A stretch of DNA of 64,000 bases from positions 744,001 to 808,000 of the forward strand of contig OW818667.1 in the NCBI GenBank assembly GCA_942493125.1. Direction: 5' to 3'. The stretch comes from Fusibacter_C sp942493125 (GTDB lineage: Bacteria; Bacillota; Clostridia; Peptostreptococcales; Acidaminobacteraceae). The notes beneath the pieces are model-generated. The model saw only the letters and a list, made by a program, of their open reading frames with translations. It was not told the origin of the DNA and searched no databases. The stretch's first letter is position 1; every line of letters starts with the position of its first letter. Below, one piece after another: positions 8,703-17,571 of the stretch. The position numbers and the translations under genes are program-made.

Positions 8703-10094
8703 CTAAAATTCTGCGTTCTTAACCGTTCTTGGAAACGGCACAACGTCTCTGATATTGCCCATGCCTGTTAGGTACATGATCATACGTTCAAAGCCTAAAC
8801 CATATCCTGCATGACGTGTCGTGCCAAATTTTCTAAGCTCAAGATACCACCAGTAATCTTCTTCTCTTAAGCCCATCTCTTTGATACGATTCAACAAAAG
8901 GTCATGTCTTTCTTCTCTTTGTGAACCGCCTATGAGTTCACCAACACCTGGTACGAGCAAGTCCATCGCAGCTACAGTCTTTTGGTCTTCATTCATTCTC
9001 ATATAGAATGATTTGATTTCTTTAGGGTAGTTGATGACAAATACAGGCTTCTTATAAATGACTTCCGTCAAGTAACGCTCGTGCTCCGTTTGTAGGTCTG
9101 CACCCCAAAATACTGGATACTCAAACGTTTCACCAGATGCAAGCAACGCTTCAACCGCTTCTGTGTATGTCACTTTACCAAAATCTGCATTGAGGACGTG
9201 TGCCAATCTGTCGAGTAAACCTGGATCGATGCGTTCATGGAAAAATCTCATTTCTTCAGGGCAAGTCTCCATGACATATGCAATGATGTATTTGACCATA
9301 TCTTCAGCAAGTGCCATATTGTCATTTAAATCTGCAAAAGCGATTTCTGGTTCAATCATCCAAAATTCTGCTGCATGTCGTTTCGTATTGGAATTCTCCG
9401 CTCTAAAAGTTGGTCCAAACGTATAGACATCTCTAAAAGCCAAAGCAAATGTTTCAGCTTCAAGTTGACCACTTACTGTTAAATTAGTCTCTTTGCCAAA
9501 GAAATCTTGTTCAGTATCTAACTTGCCGTCTTCTGTCATAGGCAGTTCATTCATATCAAGCGTTGTCACTCTAAACATTTGTCCTGCACCTTCTGCATCA
9601 CTTCCTGTGATGATTGGGGTATGCACATAGACAAATCCTCTGTCTTGGAAAAATTTATGGATGGCAAACGCCGCAGCGGATCTCACTCTGAAAACTGCAG
9701 AAAACGTGTTGCTTCTCGGTCTTAAATGCGCAATCGTTCTAAGGTATTCCATACTATGTCTCTTCTTTTGAAGTGGGAAATCTGGTGATGAATAGCCTTC
9801 AACAACGATTTCATTTGCTTTAAGCTCAAAAGGTTGCTTTGCTTCTGGCGTTGCAACAAGAGTCCCTTTTATGATGAGTGAAGAGGCAATTGCACATTTC
9901 TCTATATCCGAAAAATTGCTAAGCGTGTCATCAAACACGATTTGTAAATTGTTAAAGTACGTACCGTCATTGAGTTCTATGAAGCCAAATGCCTTGGAAC
10001 TTCTCGATGTTCTAATCCAACCTGAAACCTGAATTTCTGTATCAATGAACATATCTGGTTTCAAAAATAATTCTCTAATCACTGTATTTTTCAT
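8703..10094 (-). CDS. asnS: asparaginyl-tRNA synthetase
   Basis: 463 residues, class IIb synthetase charging tRNA-Asn. An N-terminal OB anticodon-binding domain (VSGWIRTSRSSKAFGFIEL) is followed by the class II core: motif 2 at FGPTFRAENSNTKRH and motif 3 at GYGLGFERMIMYLTG. The PEEMRFF/ETNLTVSGQLEAE segments separate AsnRS from AspRS. A strong promoter with TATAAT lies upstream and there is no T-box leader. The cognate tRNA-Asn is in the stable-RNA cluster at 41.3 kb. Confidence 0.96.
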   Translation of the reverse strand: MKNTVIRELFLKPDMFIDTEIQVSGWIRTSRSSKAFGFIELNDGTYFNNLQIVFDDTLSNFSDIEKCAIASSLIIKGTLVATPEAKQPFELKANEIVVEGYSSPDFPLQKKRHSMEYLRTIAHLRPRSNTFSAVFRVRSAAAFAIHKFFQDRGFVYVHTPIITGSDAEGAGQMFRVTTLDMNELPMTEDGKLDTEQDFFGKETNLTVSGQLEAETFALAFRDVYTFGPTFRAENSNTKRHAAEFWMIEPEIAFADLNDNMALAEDMVKYIIAYVMETCPEEMRFFHERIDPGLLDRLAHVLNADFGKVTYTEAVEALLASGETFEYPVFWGADLQTEHERYLTEVIYKKPVFVINYPKEIKSFYMRMNEDQKTVAAMDLLVPGVGELIGGSQREERHDLLLNRIKEMGLREEDYWWYLELRKFGTTRHAGYGLGFERMIMYLTGMGNIRDVVPFPRTVKNAEF

Positions 10095-10147
10095 GAATGG
10101 CCTCCCATTTATTTTATATCGCCATAATATCGTATAAATTCTATTAA

Positions 10148-10176
10148 ATTATAATACATGCCGCTCATTTAGTCAA
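10148..10176 (-). promoter_or_regulatory. asnS promoter
   Basis: TTGACT (10171-10176), 17-base spacer, TATAAT (10148-10153) on the minus strand. Confidence 0.8.
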
Positions 10177-10185
10177 AATATTACA

Positions 10186-10214
10186 TTGCCAATCATACCA
10201 GTTTCTTATACTAT
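10186..10214 (+). promoter_or_regulatory. promoter of the diguanylate cyclase gene
   Basis: TTGCCA (10186-10191), 17 bases, TACTAT (10209-10214), 38 bases ahead of the start codon; back-to-back with the asnS promoter. Confidence 0.5.
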
Positions 10215-10252
10215 GTAAGTTAGGAAATCGCATTGTATTAAACGGAGGCAAA

Positions 10253-11425
10253 ATGGAAAAACTGGACCTAATCGCAATAAGCGCAGCTTTTTTTCTCGTG
10301 AATTTTTTATATCATTTTTATATCGCTAAATCCAGTGAATCCGTTAATTTGACTGATTTGATTCCCTTCTTAGTCATAGTAGGCACTTCAAAACTCGATG
10401 TGCTTTATACGGATTACTCAATATTTAAAATTGCACTGATTGCCTGTATGATTTATAAAGTTGTACTCTATTTAATTGGAGGGCGTATACAAAACAATAC
10501 ACTTTTGCTTTTCAACGTTTTAGTTGCTATTGCTCTCATGATGATCGTTGTTTCTAAAATGGTCTTACCTCTCGTTCTCATCAATGCAGGCCTTATAGCT
10601 GTTGCAACATCCGTCATCATCATTAAACTCAAAATATTGTCTGCCGATAATTCCAAGCATAACAAGGAAGTCGTTGAAGTTGGCTTTTTAGGTTATATAG
10701 GTATGATTGCGCTCGGTATTGGCAATAATCACTTCAACAGCTTCATGGGCTTAGCCATCATCATACTCTATCAACTCTCGGAACTAGCCGTTTCATTGAA
10801 ATACTACCGAAGTGCCTCTGACAATACAAATATAAGACTGAATAGTCTCGAACAAAAGTTTGAAAGAACGGTTGAATTTGAAGCAAAAAAAAGAACCGCT
10901 CATATGACGGATAAAGTGGAATATATCAGAGAAAAATCGCAGAAGGATCCGTTGTCAAAAGCGCTCAACAGACATGGCATCGTAAGTGAAATAAATGCAG
11001 CAATCACTGATTCAAGCATTAAGATCTTTTCAATTGCCATTTTGGATATTGACTTTTTCAAGGCTATCAACGACTCAAAAGGACATATCGTAGGTGATGA
11101 ATGCATCAAGTTCTTATCATATACATTTATGAGTCACAATCGCAAGACAGATTTTTTTGGACGGTATGGTGGCGACGAGTTCATCTTGCTGATGCCTCAT
11201 GTCAATGCCCCCGCTGCTCTTGAGATTTGTGAGCGTATTAAGAAAGAAATTGCCATTAAATCATCACCTAAGTTTTCGATTTCTATGGGCATCGCTTCCT
11301 ATCCATACGATGGTCGAACATTTACCGAACTTGTTGAAGTAGCTGACAAGGGTCTATACCATGCAAAAGAACAAGGTAGAAACCGCGTGTCATATTTAGG
11401 CATTGTCCCTATATTAAAAAAGTAG
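10253..11425 (+). CDS. membrane-bound GGDEF diguanylate cyclase
   Basis: 390 residues. Residues 1-185 hold about six hydrophobic segments, followed by a short helical linker (190-225) and a GGDEF domain from about 230. The active site is intact: RYGGDEF with GGDEF at 306-310, and DIDFFKAIND for metal binding. An RxxD inhibitory site (RKTD, 297-300) is at the proper distance, so product feedback is expected. It makes cyclic-di-GMP from two GTP at the membrane. No EAL or HD-GYP domain follows. Its stop lies one base from the stop of the convergent lipoprotein gene, with no terminator between them. GGAGG is 4 bases from the ATG. Confidence 0.92.
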   Translation: MEKLDLIAISAAFFLVNFLYHFYIAKSSESVNLTDLIPFLVIVGTSKLDVLYTDYSIFKIALIACMIYKVVLYLIGGRIQNNTLLLFNVLVAIALMMIVVSKMVLPLVLINAGLIAVATSVIIIKLKILSADNSKHNKEVVEVGFLGYIGMIALGIGNNHFNSFMGLAIIILYQLSELAVSLKYYRSASDNTNIRLNSLEQKFERTVEFEAKKRTAHMTDKVEYIREKSQKDPLSKALNRHGIVSEINAAITDSSIKIFSIAILDIDFFKAINDSKGHIVGDECIKFLSYTFMSHNRKTDFFGRYGGDEFILLMPHVNAPAALEICERIKKEIAIKSSPKFSISMGIASYPYDGRTFTELVEVADKGLYHAKEQGRNRVSYLGIVPILKK

Positions 11426-11426
11426 A

Positions 11427-12398
11427 CTACTTAACCATTTCAAAATCGTAGATTTTGGGTTCGCCTTTTTCTACGACAATCTGATAAAGCACTTTGTTTT
11501 CTATGCGCGCTTCATCCGTTGTTTTGAATACTTCAACGACTTTGATAGCTATCATCGTACCGATTTCAGTCAATTCGTAAGGATAATACCGTACAAATTC
11601 TATGGCAGTGTTCGCATCTCGCGGCACTGCTTTTATTTTTTCAAGCGCAGGTGATTCCAAAGCTATAAATTTTAGCAAATCATCGTTATCTTGTTTGACG
11701 TAACCAGACCAAGCCTGCTCAAATCCCAAAATGAGATTGTAATACGCAACTGGAATCTTTAAAGTGTCTTCTGCCTTCTCAGTCGTTATAACCGATGCAC
11801 TCTCTGTGTGATATCCTGTGACTGTACTTTCACTTTTAAAAACAATTAAACGCACGAAGTCTGTAACACCTCTTCCCTTTTGTATCACACGCTCTTCATA
11901 ATAGCCGTCTTTTATACTATGTTTGACGCCTATTATTTCTCCAGTTTCATCTACAGAGGTTATCACGCCGGTGACTTTCCATTTGTTACCCGAAATATCT
12001 TTAGCATTAAACGTCCAAGTGTTGCCAACTTCAATTGGTTTTTTTAATAAAACAAGCTTATCGAAATTGGATTCGTTTAATCGAGAACCAGTATAGGTTT
12101 GTTCTATTTTATCTTCAACAACGCTTAAAGTGATTATGAAATCAAAATTGGCTTTTGTAATGGACGTTTCGTTATCTTTAACTTCACCCGATAATATGGC
12201 TATTTCAGCTTCAGATGTCGATTCGCGTTCAATAGTCTCTACGACGTGGAAATAGCCGCTATCACCTACATAGCGTTCATTGATCGTGGGTAAAAATTCT
12301 ATGAGTTCAGAATCAGGTGGTACCGTCTCGTTGGAACACCCAACTAAGAAGAAAAAGGTCAATACGATGACATGTATGGCACATATGCTTTTGTTCAT
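11427..12398 (-). CDS. lipoprotein of unknown function
   Basis: 323 residues with a type II signal peptide: positive start, hydrophobic core and lipobox LVGC with lipidated C21. The mature part is mostly beta-strand-like and shows no family I can name with confidence; its middle resembles proteins with GETWTFN-type repeats found in Bacillota lipoproteins. It is exported and anchored to the outer face of the membrane. It follows glsA by 23 bases and is probably co-transcribed, but a functional link to glutaminase is not evident. GGAGG lies 8 bases before the ATG. Confidence 0.7.
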   Translation of the reverse strand: MNKSICAIHVIVLTFFFLVGCSNETVPPDSELIEFLPTINERYVGDSGYFHVVETIERESTSEAEIAILSGEVKDNETSITKANFDFIITLSVVEDKIEQTYTGSRLNESNFDKLVLLKKPIEVGNTWTFNAKDISGNKWKVTGVITSVDETGEIIGVKHSIKDGYYEERVIQKGRGVTDFVRLIVFKSESTVTGYHTESASVITTEKAEDTLKIPVAYYNLILGFEQAWSGYVKQDNDDLLKFIALESPALEKIKAVPRDANTAIEFVRYYPYELTEIGTMIAIKVVEVFKTTDEARIENKVLYQIVVEKGEPKIYDFEMVK

Positions 12399-12421
12399 TG
12401 AGTTGACCTCCTTTATTCGCG

Positions 12422-13339
12422 CTAATAAATACTTAAATTCATTTTACTTGAAAGACTCTCCAATATTTTAAGCCCAGCGTAACTGTTTCCTTTACGATCA
12501 AGCGCTGGGCCAAATACACCGATACCCATTCGGTTGAGGACGCTACACATGATACCGCCACCAACACCACTTTTTGCAGGGATGCCTACATTGATTGCAA
12601 ATTCTCCGGAGCCATCATACATGCCGCATGTTGCCATATATGACTTTACAATGTGACCATATCGAACTGGAAAAATCTGTTCACCTGTTATGATGTCTTT
12701 ACCGTTGTTAGCTAAAAGTGCGCCTACATAAGCCAAATCTTTTGTGGTAACTTCAATGGAGCACTGTTTGAAGTATACTTCCAACGTTTCATCAACGTCT
12801 CCTTCGATATTGCCAAAATCCTTTAAGAAATAAGCCATAGATCGATTTCTGTGACCCGTTTTTAGTTCTGATTGATAGACATCATGGTTGATGGCAATCG
12901 TTGGATTATGTGTGATCTTTTGAATGAAAGCGACGATGCGCTCAACTTTCTCATCGGAAGTACTTCCTGCAACGAGGCCGGAAACGGATATTGCACCAGC
13001 ATTAATCATTGGATTAAGTGGTTTGTGTTCATTAAACGTTTCAAGTCTTACTATGGAATTAAAGGGATCTCCCGTCGGTTCTTTACCGACTTTAGAAAAT
13101 ACGCGTTCTTCTCCACTATCCATGAGTGCGAGAAGAAGTACAATTGGCTTTGAGATACTTTGCATCGTAAACAGCGTCTGATAATCTCCTGAATGTACCA
13201 TCTTTCCATCATGATCTAATATAGAAATACCAAGCAGTGACGGGTCTGTTTTTCCCAACTCGGGAATGTAATTGGCAACTTTTCCATTTGTCGTACTCGT
13301 CTTAAACTGCTCTACCAACTCATCTAGTAACGCCTGCAT
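12422..13339 (-). CDS. glsA: glutaminase
   Basis: 305 residues, serine-dependent beta-lactamase-fold glutaminase converting glutamine to glutamate and ammonia. The catalytic SxxK is seen in MQSISK (S61, K64); NPMINAGAI, YFKQCSIEVTTKDLA and KSGVGGGI are family motifs. Length is standard. It heads a two-gene unit with the lipoprotein. It fits a nitrogen-rich, amino-acid-fermenting lifestyle. Confidence 0.95.
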   Translation of the reverse strand: MQALLDELVEQFKTSTTNGKVANYIPELGKTDPSLLGISILDHDGKMVHSGDYQTLFTMQSISKPIVLLLALMDSGEERVFSKVGKEPTGDPFNSIVRLETFNEHKPLNPMINAGAISVSGLVAGSTSDEKVERIVAFIQKITHNPTIAINHDVYQSELKTGHRNRSMAYFLKDFGNIEGDVDETLEVYFKQCSIEVTTKDLAYVGALLANNGKDIITGEQIFPVRYGHIVKSYMATCGMYDGSGEFAINVGIPAKSGVGGGIMCSVLNRMGIGVFGPALDRKGNSYAGLKILESLSSKMNLSIY

Positions 13340-13462
13340 CTTTCACCTCAATCATATAGTTTCATTAACCATTATAACAGGGTCTCACAAAAATTAAAGC
13401 ACCAACTTATGGCTAAAAATAAGCTCATGCACATGAATTTGAACATAGGTCTTTATTCCTTA

Positions 13463-13491
13463 TTTACAAACAACCATTAATTTGGTACTAT
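13463..13491 (+). promoter_or_regulatory. greA promoter
   Basis: TTTACA (13463-13468), 17 bases, TACTAT (13486-13491), about 43 bases before the chosen ATG. Confidence 0.6.
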
Positions 13492-13533
13492 AGTATATGT
13501 TACATATCCATAACACAGAAGGAGTTGTCAGGA

Positions 13534-13995
13534 ATGAAGAAAACTTTAATGACTGAAGCAGCACTGACCAAATTACAGCTGGAATACGATGAACTTATAG
13601 AAAAAAGACACCAGATATCTGAAGAGATAAAAAGGGCAAGAGGCTTCGGTGATTTATCAGAGAATGCCGAATACCATGCCGCAAGAGAAGCCCAATCACA
13701 TAACGAAACAGACATATTAAAATTGAAAGAAATCTTGGAAAGCTACGAGCTCGTTCAGGAACCTAGCGATAAAAGCAGCATCACCATCAGTTCAGATGTC
13801 AAAGTGAAGTATTTAGATACCAATGAAGTTGAAGTCGTTTCTATTGTTACTAAGATCGAATCTGATCCACTTAATAATAAGATTTCAAATGAATCTCCAA
13901 TTGGCAGTGCTTTAATGGGCAAGAAAAAAGGCGACAAAATCGAAGCTGTTTCTCCAAATGGCATCGTTCTATTAGAAGTTCTCGAGATTCTCTAA
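13534..13995 (+). CDS. greA: transcription elongation factor GreA
   Basis: 153 residues. An N-terminal antiparallel coiled coil carries the acidic tip GDLSENAEY, and a C-terminal FKBP-like domain ends in PNGIVLLEVLEI. It rescues backtracked RNA polymerase by stimulating transcript cleavage. I use the ATG at 13534, which is 9 bases after AGGAG; an in-frame TTG at 13525 overlaps the spacer. Single gene with its own promoter and terminator. The C-terminal domain diverges slightly from the canonical GreA, so a Gre-like paralogue is possible. Confidence 0.9.
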   Translation: MKKTLMTEAALTKLQLEYDELIEKRHQISEEIKRARGFGDLSENAEYHAAREAQSHNETDILKLKEILESYELVQEPSDKSSITISSDVKVKYLDTNEVEVVSIVTKIESDPLNNKISNESPIGSALMGKKKGDKIEAVSPNGIVLLEVLEIL

Positions 13996-14020
13996 TCGTC
14001 ACTATACCAAAAACCATCAA

Positions 14021-14053
14021 ATCCCCAGTGCTTAATGCATTGGGGATTTTTTT
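14021..14053 (+). terminator. terminator of greA
   Basis: ATCCCCAGTGC-TTAAT-GCATTGGGGAT followed by TTTTTTT. It abuts the stop of the convergent MFS gene. Confidence 0.9.
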
Positions 14054-15299
14054 ATGCCATGCGACGTTTGCCGACATCCTTAAACACTTTATATAGAATA
14101 AAAGTTCCTATCAAATAACACAATATCGTAAAATAATATGGTGTGTTATAACTGAATTGAAACATTAACACGCCACCTATATAGATACCTAGTGCTCGGA
14201 ATAGATTGCTAACCATAGAGATCATACTGCTCATATAAGTGCGCGCATCATCTTCAACGATCTCCATCGCCAAGTTCCCTATGATAGGACTTGCCATGTT
14301 CATGAGAGATGATCTGAAAAAAAACGAAATTGTAATGATGATGATACCCTGTGGAAACGAAATTGAAAGCAAAAATGGAATCGATAACAATTGACACATT
14401 AGAACCGTTTTAACGGATCCTAACCTTTTTGCAAGTGGTGGTACAATCAACCCCCCAATAACCGTGCCAACTTGACTGATTGCCATAATCGTTCCAACGA
14501 CGCCATCGTCGACATCTAGGCTATATTTCAAATACATGCTAAAGAATGGGACGACCATTCCTGCACCAAGCCCAATCAATGAAACTTGCATTAAGTAAAG
14601 CAACGTACTGCCAGAACAAAGTTTCTTATATCCGTTCAAAAGATTTTGAAGCGTTTTTTTAATCGACTCTTCTCTGCGCCGTTCCTGCATCTCTTTGCCT
14701 TGAAATTTAAAGGCGAGTATAATGCCTATTCCAATTAAAATATTTGCACTATTCAGGACAAAACGATTCGCCATAGTTGCACCTGATACTGCCGTTAGTA
14801 CTTGGGACAAATACCCCAGCGATAAACTGCCAATTACAAATGCGACATTCATAAGGACAAAGGACATACTAAATGCCGTCACGCGATGTGCCTCAGGTGT
14901 ATTTTCAAAAATAATTGGCGCCTGCAAAACCATGATTGTCGCATTCCCAACACCAAATATAAAGGCAAAGATCTGCATGATCAGGGGCACTTGAATATTG
15001 AGCACGATAAGATTGCTGACAATCATCAACATGAGCCCCAAAATAACTGTCGTTTTCTTGTTTAATCGGTCGGCAAAAATCGCTACCGGTATCGCACCAA
15101 GAGCTACCCCTAACGTGTTGATTGACAGTATTTGTCCGACAAAAGCTTCGTTGAATCCAAGGTTTTTTAAATAGATGCTAAACAAGACATTGTAAGCTGA
15201 ACTTACGATCGTAACAAAAAATATGATCCCTAAATAATATTTTAAATTACTTGAGATGTTTTTAAAAAAATCCGCATAAACATTAATCGCTGCTTTCAT
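14052..15299 (-). CDS. major facilitator superfamily transporter
   Basis: 415 residues with about 12 hydrophobic segments and the MFS loop 2-3 motif GAIPVAIFADRLNKKT. The two six-helix halves are joined by a charged loop (KEMQERRREESIKKT). A multidrug or metabolite exporter is likely, but the substrate cannot be read. Two copies of a TTTCG-N5-CGAAA palindrome overlap its promoter, so it is probably under a dedicated repressor not encoded next door. Confidence 0.8.
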   Translation of the reverse strand: MKAAINVYADFFKNISSNLKYYLGIIFFVTIVSSAYNVLFSIYLKNLGFNEAFVGQILSINTLGVALGAIPVAIFADRLNKKTTVILGLMLMIVSNLIVLNIQVPLIMQIFAFIFGVGNATIMVLQAPIIFENTPEAHRVTAFSMSFVLMNVAFVIGSLSLGYLSQVLTAVSGATMANRFVLNSANILIGIGIILAFKFQGKEMQERRREESIKKTLQNLLNGYKKLCSGSTLLYLMQVSLIGLGAGMVVPFFSMYLKYSLDVDDGVVGTIMAISQVGTVIGGLIVPPLAKRLGSVKTVLMCQLLSIPFLLSISFPQGIIIITISFFFRSSLMNMASPIIGNLAMEIVEDDARTYMSSMISMVSNLFRALGIYIGGVLMFQFSYNTPYYFTILCYLIGTFILYKVFKDVGKRRMA

Positions 15300-15315
15300 A
15301 TAATCACCAAAAATT

Positions 15316-15369
15316 ATTATACCATATATTTCGCCATTCGAAATATATATTTTCGACGTCCGAAATATT
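15316..15369 (-). promoter_or_regulatory. MFS promoter with two tandem palindromic operators
   Basis: TATAAT at 15316-15321 on the minus strand. Immediately upstream, 15325-15347 is TATATTTCG-N5-CGAAATATA (perfect 9-bp arms). A second site with the same TTTCG-N5-CGAAA core is at 15347-15369. The centres are 22 bp apart, two helical turns. The first operator covers the spacer and -35 region. Confidence 0.6.
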
Positions 15370-15445
15370 ATTTTATTTTCATTTGAATAGGATTGTTGAA
15401 TTGTTTGAATTACGTTATACTATAAAAAAAATGCTGGAGGTTTTT

Positions 15446-15961
15446 ATGGCTTGTATGTATCCGTCACCAAGCAATGCACCGGAAGTTCTCTATCCGTATA
15501 TAAAAAAAGAATTGGTAAAATTATTCGAACCTGAAACAGACTGGGTGGCAAATGCCGCAAATGCCGCTTCAACGCTTGGTTTTCTCATGCCGCAGCTCAA
15601 CTGGGCGGGTTTTTATCTCTATAACGGTCAAGAACTCGTTTTAGGCCCTTTTTGGGGCAGACCGGCTGTTACGAGAATCAACATAGGCAAAGGCGTCTGC
15701 GGCGACAGTGCGGCTTCTAGGACGACGATAGTCGTTCCTGACGTTCATCAGTATCCTGGGCATATCGCCTGTGACCTTTTATCAAACAGTGAGATCGTCA
15801 TTCCTTTGCTTAAAGATGGCAAACTCATTGGCGTTTTAGATATTGACAGTCCTGAGGTTGAACGTTTTACAGAATCTGATCGCATTGGTTTAGAAGATAT
15901 CGTTCAGCTATTGATAGAAACGATTGCATTCCCCCCTTATTCTATTGAGGAAATTGTATAA
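15446..15961 (+). CDS. msrC: free methionine-(R)-sulfoxide reductase (GAF domain)
   Basis: 171 residues, a single GAF domain of the fRMsr family that reduces free methionine-R-sulfoxide using thioredoxin. Family residues are present: LNWAGFYL, GKGVCG and the DVHQYPGHIACD block with its cysteine, then SNSEIVIPL. I start at the ATG at 15446, with GGAGG 5 bases upstream; the longer frame from 15383 has no ribosome site. The stop codon TAA lies within a copy of the dispersed 17-bp palindrome (15949-15965), and a strong terminator follows. Confidence 0.9.
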   Translation: MACMYPSPSNAPEVLYPYIKKELVKLFEPETDWVANAANAASTLGFLMPQLNWAGFYLYNGQELVLGPFWGRPAVTRINIGKGVCGDSAASRTTIVVPDVHQYPGHIACDLLSNSEIVIPLLKDGKLIGVLDIDSPEVERFTESDRIGLEDIVQLLIETIAFPPYSIEEIV

Positions 15962-15965
15962 TTCC
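15949..15965. repeat. 17-bp near-palindrome at msrC stop codon
   Basis: GGAAATTGTATAATTCC. One mismatch from the consensus GGAAATTGCATAATTCC seen at several other sites; it supplies the msrC TAA. Confidence 0.55.
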
Positions 15966-15971
15966 ATAATT

Positions 15972-16020
15972 AAAAGGCGCGCATAAAATGTTGTAAGCAT
16001 TTTAGCGCGCCTTAATTTTT
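15972..16020. terminator. bidirectional terminator msrC / dmkB
   Basis: AAGGCGCGC (15974-15982) and GCGCGCCTT (16005-16013) with additional pairing TAAAATG/CATTTTA inside, followed by TTAATTTTT on the plus strand and TTTTAATTATGG on the minus strand. Confidence 0.8.
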
Positions 16021-16024
16021 GATG

Positions 16025-16984
16025 TTAATAGGAACGGTCAAGTAGCGCTTTTGCCATATTCTCGATAGCGACTTTGTATTCGCTGTCTGGAAGTTTATCA
16101 ATGCGCTTATAGGCGCGCTTAGTGAACTTCTTAGCAAGTACCCTTGATTTCTCTATGCCATTATTTTTGATGATCAGCTTCATAAGCTCATCTTCAGAAT
16201 AACTTAAAACACTTTCAGCTTCACCTTGAATGGAATAGATGACCGGTAGTGTATAATAACCTTTCTTCAAGTCATTTCTGACTGATTTCCCAACGACCTC
16301 TTGATCGTCTGAAAAATCGAGTATGTCGTCTATAATCTGAAAGGCAATACCCAAATCAAATCCGATCTGACCAAGATTTTTAGAAAAAGCTTCCGAGCAG
16401 TCGCTCTCAGATGCACCAGCATACATACTTGTTGCAAATAGTGCAGCCGTCTTACCACTCACGATTCTCAAATAGTTTCTAACCGTCATATAGTGAAATT
16501 TGCTGTTGTACTGTAGTAGTTCACTCTCACAAATGCGCTCAATTGCTTTAGCGAGCTTTGACATGTGATCCGCATCATAATCTTTACCATTTAAAATGGA
16601 CATGGACTTGGAGAGCAGATAATCACCTGCATACACAGCCATATCTTTGCCGTATTTGCTCTGTGCACTCTCTTTGTTGCGTCTCAATTTTGAATCATCG
16701 ACGATATCGTCATGAATCAATGTCGCCATATGCAGCATCTCAATGGCCGCAGCCAACTTAACGACTTTCTCGGAATTGTAGTTGCCGAATTGAGCAGCTA
16801 ATACTGTCATTTGTGGTCGAAGCATTTTGCCATTTAAATCAATGACATCTTCAATCACTTCTTTTATGCCACTAAATTTTGTCTTAGAATACGCTTTGAT
16901 TACGTCTTTTACTTTATCTAATTCATTCTGAAGCGCTTGCTGTATTTCAAGACTCGGTTGTTTGTTATTTACAGTAAGTGCCAT
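16025..16984 (-). CDS. dmkB: trans-polyprenyl diphosphate synthase (DmkB-like)
   Basis: 319 residues, long-chain (about C35-C40) prenyl diphosphate synthase making the quinone side chain. The first Asp-rich motif is HDDIVDD and the second is IDDILDFSDD; KTAALFATS is also typical. The start is at the ATG at 16984 behind GGAG; a longer frame from 17002 lacks a ribosome site. It lies 26 bases after a Gx-transporter gene and 0.6 kb from a NusG-II protein and Ndh2. This is the gene set of flavin-based extracellular electron transfer loci, in which the homologue is DmkB (demethylmenaquinone branch). The symbol rests on that context. Confidence 0.8.
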   Translation of the reverse strand: MALTVNNKQPSLEIQQALQNELDKVKDVIKAYSKTKFSGIKEVIEDVIDLNGKMLRPQMTVLAAQFGNYNSEKVVKLAAAIEMLHMATLIHDDIVDDSKLRRNKESAQSKYGKDMAVYAGDYLLSKSMSILNGKDYDADHMSKLAKAIERICESELLQYNSKFHYMTVRNYLRIVSGKTAALFATSMYAGASESDCSEAFSKNLGQIGFDLGIAFQIIDDILDFSDDQEVVGKSVRNDLKKGYYTLPVIYSIQGEAESVLSYSEDELMKLIIKNNGIEKSRVLAKKFTKRAYKRIDKLPDSEYKVAIENMAKALLDRSY

Positions 16985-17010
16985 AAATTTTCTCCAATAC
17001 ATCTTTGCGC

Positions 17011-17550
17011 TTAACGATTGAAATTTACACGCTCAAGATATTTTATTAAGATTTTTGCCACAATCCCGACAAAAATACCAGTTGGAATCGCAACAATGAG
17101 CAAGATCGGAAGGTAGGTCAAAATCAAGACATTGTGAATGATAATCGCAGCGACAAAGAGTTGTCCCAAATTGTGTGCGACTGCGCCAGCTATACTGACC
17201 CCAATTAAACTGATTTCACCTTTAAATACTTTTAAGATTGCAGCCATGACTAATAAGCTTAATACGCCACCTGAAAAACTGTATAAAAAACTCGATAATG
17301 ATCCAAATGTCGTTGCTGTAAGTAAAACGCGTAGAAGTACGACAGCTGTAGCTTGTTTAAATGTCAACAAATAGATGGCTGACAGTGTGATGATATTTGC
17401 CAATCCCAGTTTCGCACCAGGTGCAATAAATGGTATCGGCAACATGCTTTCAATAAAAGACAAAATCATGCCTTGTGCGACTAATACGGATATAAAAACG
17501 AGCATCCTAGTCTTAGAGGCAGTATTTTTTCTTTTAGGATTTTCGCTCAT
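17011..17550 (-). CDS. eetB: Gx transporter family membrane protein (EetB-like)
   Basis: 179 residues with about five membrane helices and the family's IPFIAPGAKLGLANIITL motif. Databases often label this family heptaprenyl diphosphate synthase component I or Gx transporter; in Listeria and lactobacilli the homologue is EetB, needed for extracellular electron transfer through an unknown mechanism. It is placed between the NusG-II gene and dmkB, with short spacers and AAAGGAG before the ATG. Confidence 0.8.
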   Translation of the reverse strand: MSENPKRKNTASKTRMLVFISVLVAQGMILSFIESMLPIPFIAPGAKLGLANIITLSAIYLLTFKQATAVVLLRVLLTATTFGSLSSFLYSFSGGVLSLLVMAAILKVFKGEISLIGVSIAGAVAHNLGQLFVAAIIIHNVLILTYLPILLIVAIPTGIFVGIVAKILIKYLERVNFNR

Positions 17551-17571
17551 ATAAACTCCTTTGAGACGTTG

